A DNA stretch of 64,000 nt, taken from contig OY970288.1 of the NCBI GenBank assembly GCA_963716085.1, positions 1,240,001-1,304,000 on the forward strand, given 5' to 3'. The translations under genes were made by a program, and so were the position numbers. Source of the DNA: Persicitalea sp963716085 (GTDB lineage Bacteria; Bacteroidota; Bacteroidia; Cytophagales; Spirosomataceae). Positions 63,442-64,000 of the stretch are shown piece after piece. The notes beneath the pieces are model-generated. The model saw only the letters and a program-made list of their open reading frames with translations. It did not search any database and was not told the origin of the DNA. Within the stretch, counting starts at the first letter, position 1. Each line of letters opens with the position of its first letter.

Positions 63442-64000
63442 ATGCTCACCAACTACCTCAAAATCGCCCTGCGCAACCTCTTACGCAACAAAGTGTACAG
63501 CGGCATCACCATCTTCGGGCTGGCCGTGGGGCTGGCGGCTTGCCTGGCCATCGGGCTGCACGTGCAGGACGAGTACAGCTACGACCGCTTCCACCGCAAA
63601 GCCGCCGACATCTACCGCCTCACCGAAATCCAACAGCAGGAAGACGGCACCCATCCCGTGGCGGCCACGCCCGGCCCGCTGGCCCCGAGCCTGGCAGCAG
63701 ACTACCCCGAGATCGTCCACGGCGTGCGGGTGGGGCAGTGGGGCTACCTGCTGCAAGCCGGACAGACGGGCGTCGAGCCGGACAAAATGCTGATCGTGGA
63801 CAACGATTTTTTCAAGATGTTCGATTTCAAACTGCTCATGGGTAATCCAGAGAAAGCCCTGACCAGCCCCGACGAAATCGTCATCAGCGAAAAGTTAGCC
63901 GCCCAATTCTACAGTTCCGGCTGGCGACAAGAATCTATTTTAGGTAAAGTGTTGACCCTGAACACCGAGCAGCCACTGACGGTCGTGGGCGTGGTAGCTG
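63442..64000 (+). CDS. MacB/FtsX-type ABC transporter permease (5' part, cut by the window end)
   Basis: The frame is open from ATG 63442 to the last base with 186 codons visible. It starts MLTNYLKIALRNLLRNKVYSGITIFGLAVGLAACLAIGLHVQDEYSYDRFHRKAADIYRLTE, the usual first helix and the EYSYDRFH motif of this Bacteroidota permease group, followed by the MacB_PCD periplasmic domain (DNDFFKMFDFKLLMGNPEKALTSPDEIVISEKLAAQFY). It is a paralogue of the gene before it, with about 96 nt between. The two probably share the upstream promoter. Confidence 0.92.
   Translation, partial: MLTNYLKIALRNLLRNKVYSGITIFGLAVGLAACLAIGLHVQDEYSYDRFHRKAADIYRLTEIQQQEDGTHPVAATPGPLAPSLAADYPEIVHGVRVGQWGYLLQAGQTGVEPDKMLIVDNDFFKMFDFKLLMGNPEKALTSPDEIVISEKLAAQFYSSGWRQESILGKVLTLNTEQPLTVVGVVA

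Overview
The window looks like a chromosomal segment of a Bacteroidota bacterium of the order Cytophagales, probably family Spirosomataceae (Dyadobacter/Persicitalea-like). The placement rests on a PorX-type response regulator (type IX secretion control), KdsB plus an HldE-type adenylyltransferase (LPS-type outer membrane), the typical lipoproteins and TAT-exported sugar oxidoreductases, Bacteroidota promoters (TTTG, about 20 nt, TAnnTTTG) and weak Shine-Dalgarno sites. No rRNA, tRNA, CRISPR array or prophage was seen. The only complete insertion sequence is an IS4-family element.

Layout. 1-3.9 kb: end of a [NiFe]-hydrogenase maturation operon (hypD end, hypE, NHL propeller protein, nickel-permease-like protein, small protein, bifunctional-nuclease protein). 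3.9-8.3 kb: DUF1080 lipoprotein, ABC exporter, Xre-RES toxin-antitoxin pair with a readable promoter/operator, DUF4112 protein. 8.3-13.6 kb: serine biosynthesis (class V aminotransferase and a SerB-SerA fusion) split by the IS element, plus a YheT-like hydrolase. 13.6-15.2 kb: small secreted proteins (a Kazal inhibitor among them) and a GroES-like protein. 15.3-23.4 kb: a tightly overlapping six-gene envelope-glycan operon (two GT2 glycosyltransferases, two large polytopic proteins, an MBOAT acyltransferase, a TIM-barrel glycosidase-like protein). 23.5-27.8 kb: EamA transporter, LptF/G permease and MntR, divergent from MntH. 27.9-33.4 kb: PorX, a REP-like repeat cluster, KdsB, DUF4905, LysM protein, TIGR02757 protein. 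33.5-34.1 kb: PIN toxin with a small putative antitoxin. 34.3-39.2 kb: sugar oxidoreductase, FG-GAP protein, and a UPF0323/glutathionylspermidine-synthase-like/unknown operon. 39.3-42.1 kb: zinc peptidase, HldE-type nucleotidyltransferase, flippase-like protein, PanD. 42.3-48.9 kb: PhyH dioxygenase, TAT oxidoreductase, DUF1549/DUF1553 cytochrome and DUF1501 protein. 49-54.4 kb: LytS/LytTR two-component pair, a broken DUF4932 gene, a perfect 36-bp palindrome and two paralogous membrane proteins. 54.4-58.7 kb: GT9, YggS, coiled-coil protein and the rpsF-rpsR-rplI operon. 58.7-64 kb: hydrolase, HemW and two MacB/FtsX permeases (the second cut by the window edge) behind a putative sigma-54 promoter.

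The most unusual feature is structural. Many intergenic gaps hold short, imperfectly tandem 'word' repeats (GGCACAAA, GGATTTTGGATGCT, GGTTAACGG, GTGTAATTGTT and others). The words recur at distant sites, sometimes form long inverted pairs around gene ends, and in two places seem to have entered coding sequence in frame. All gene functions are inferred by reading protein motifs by eye; no database search was run.
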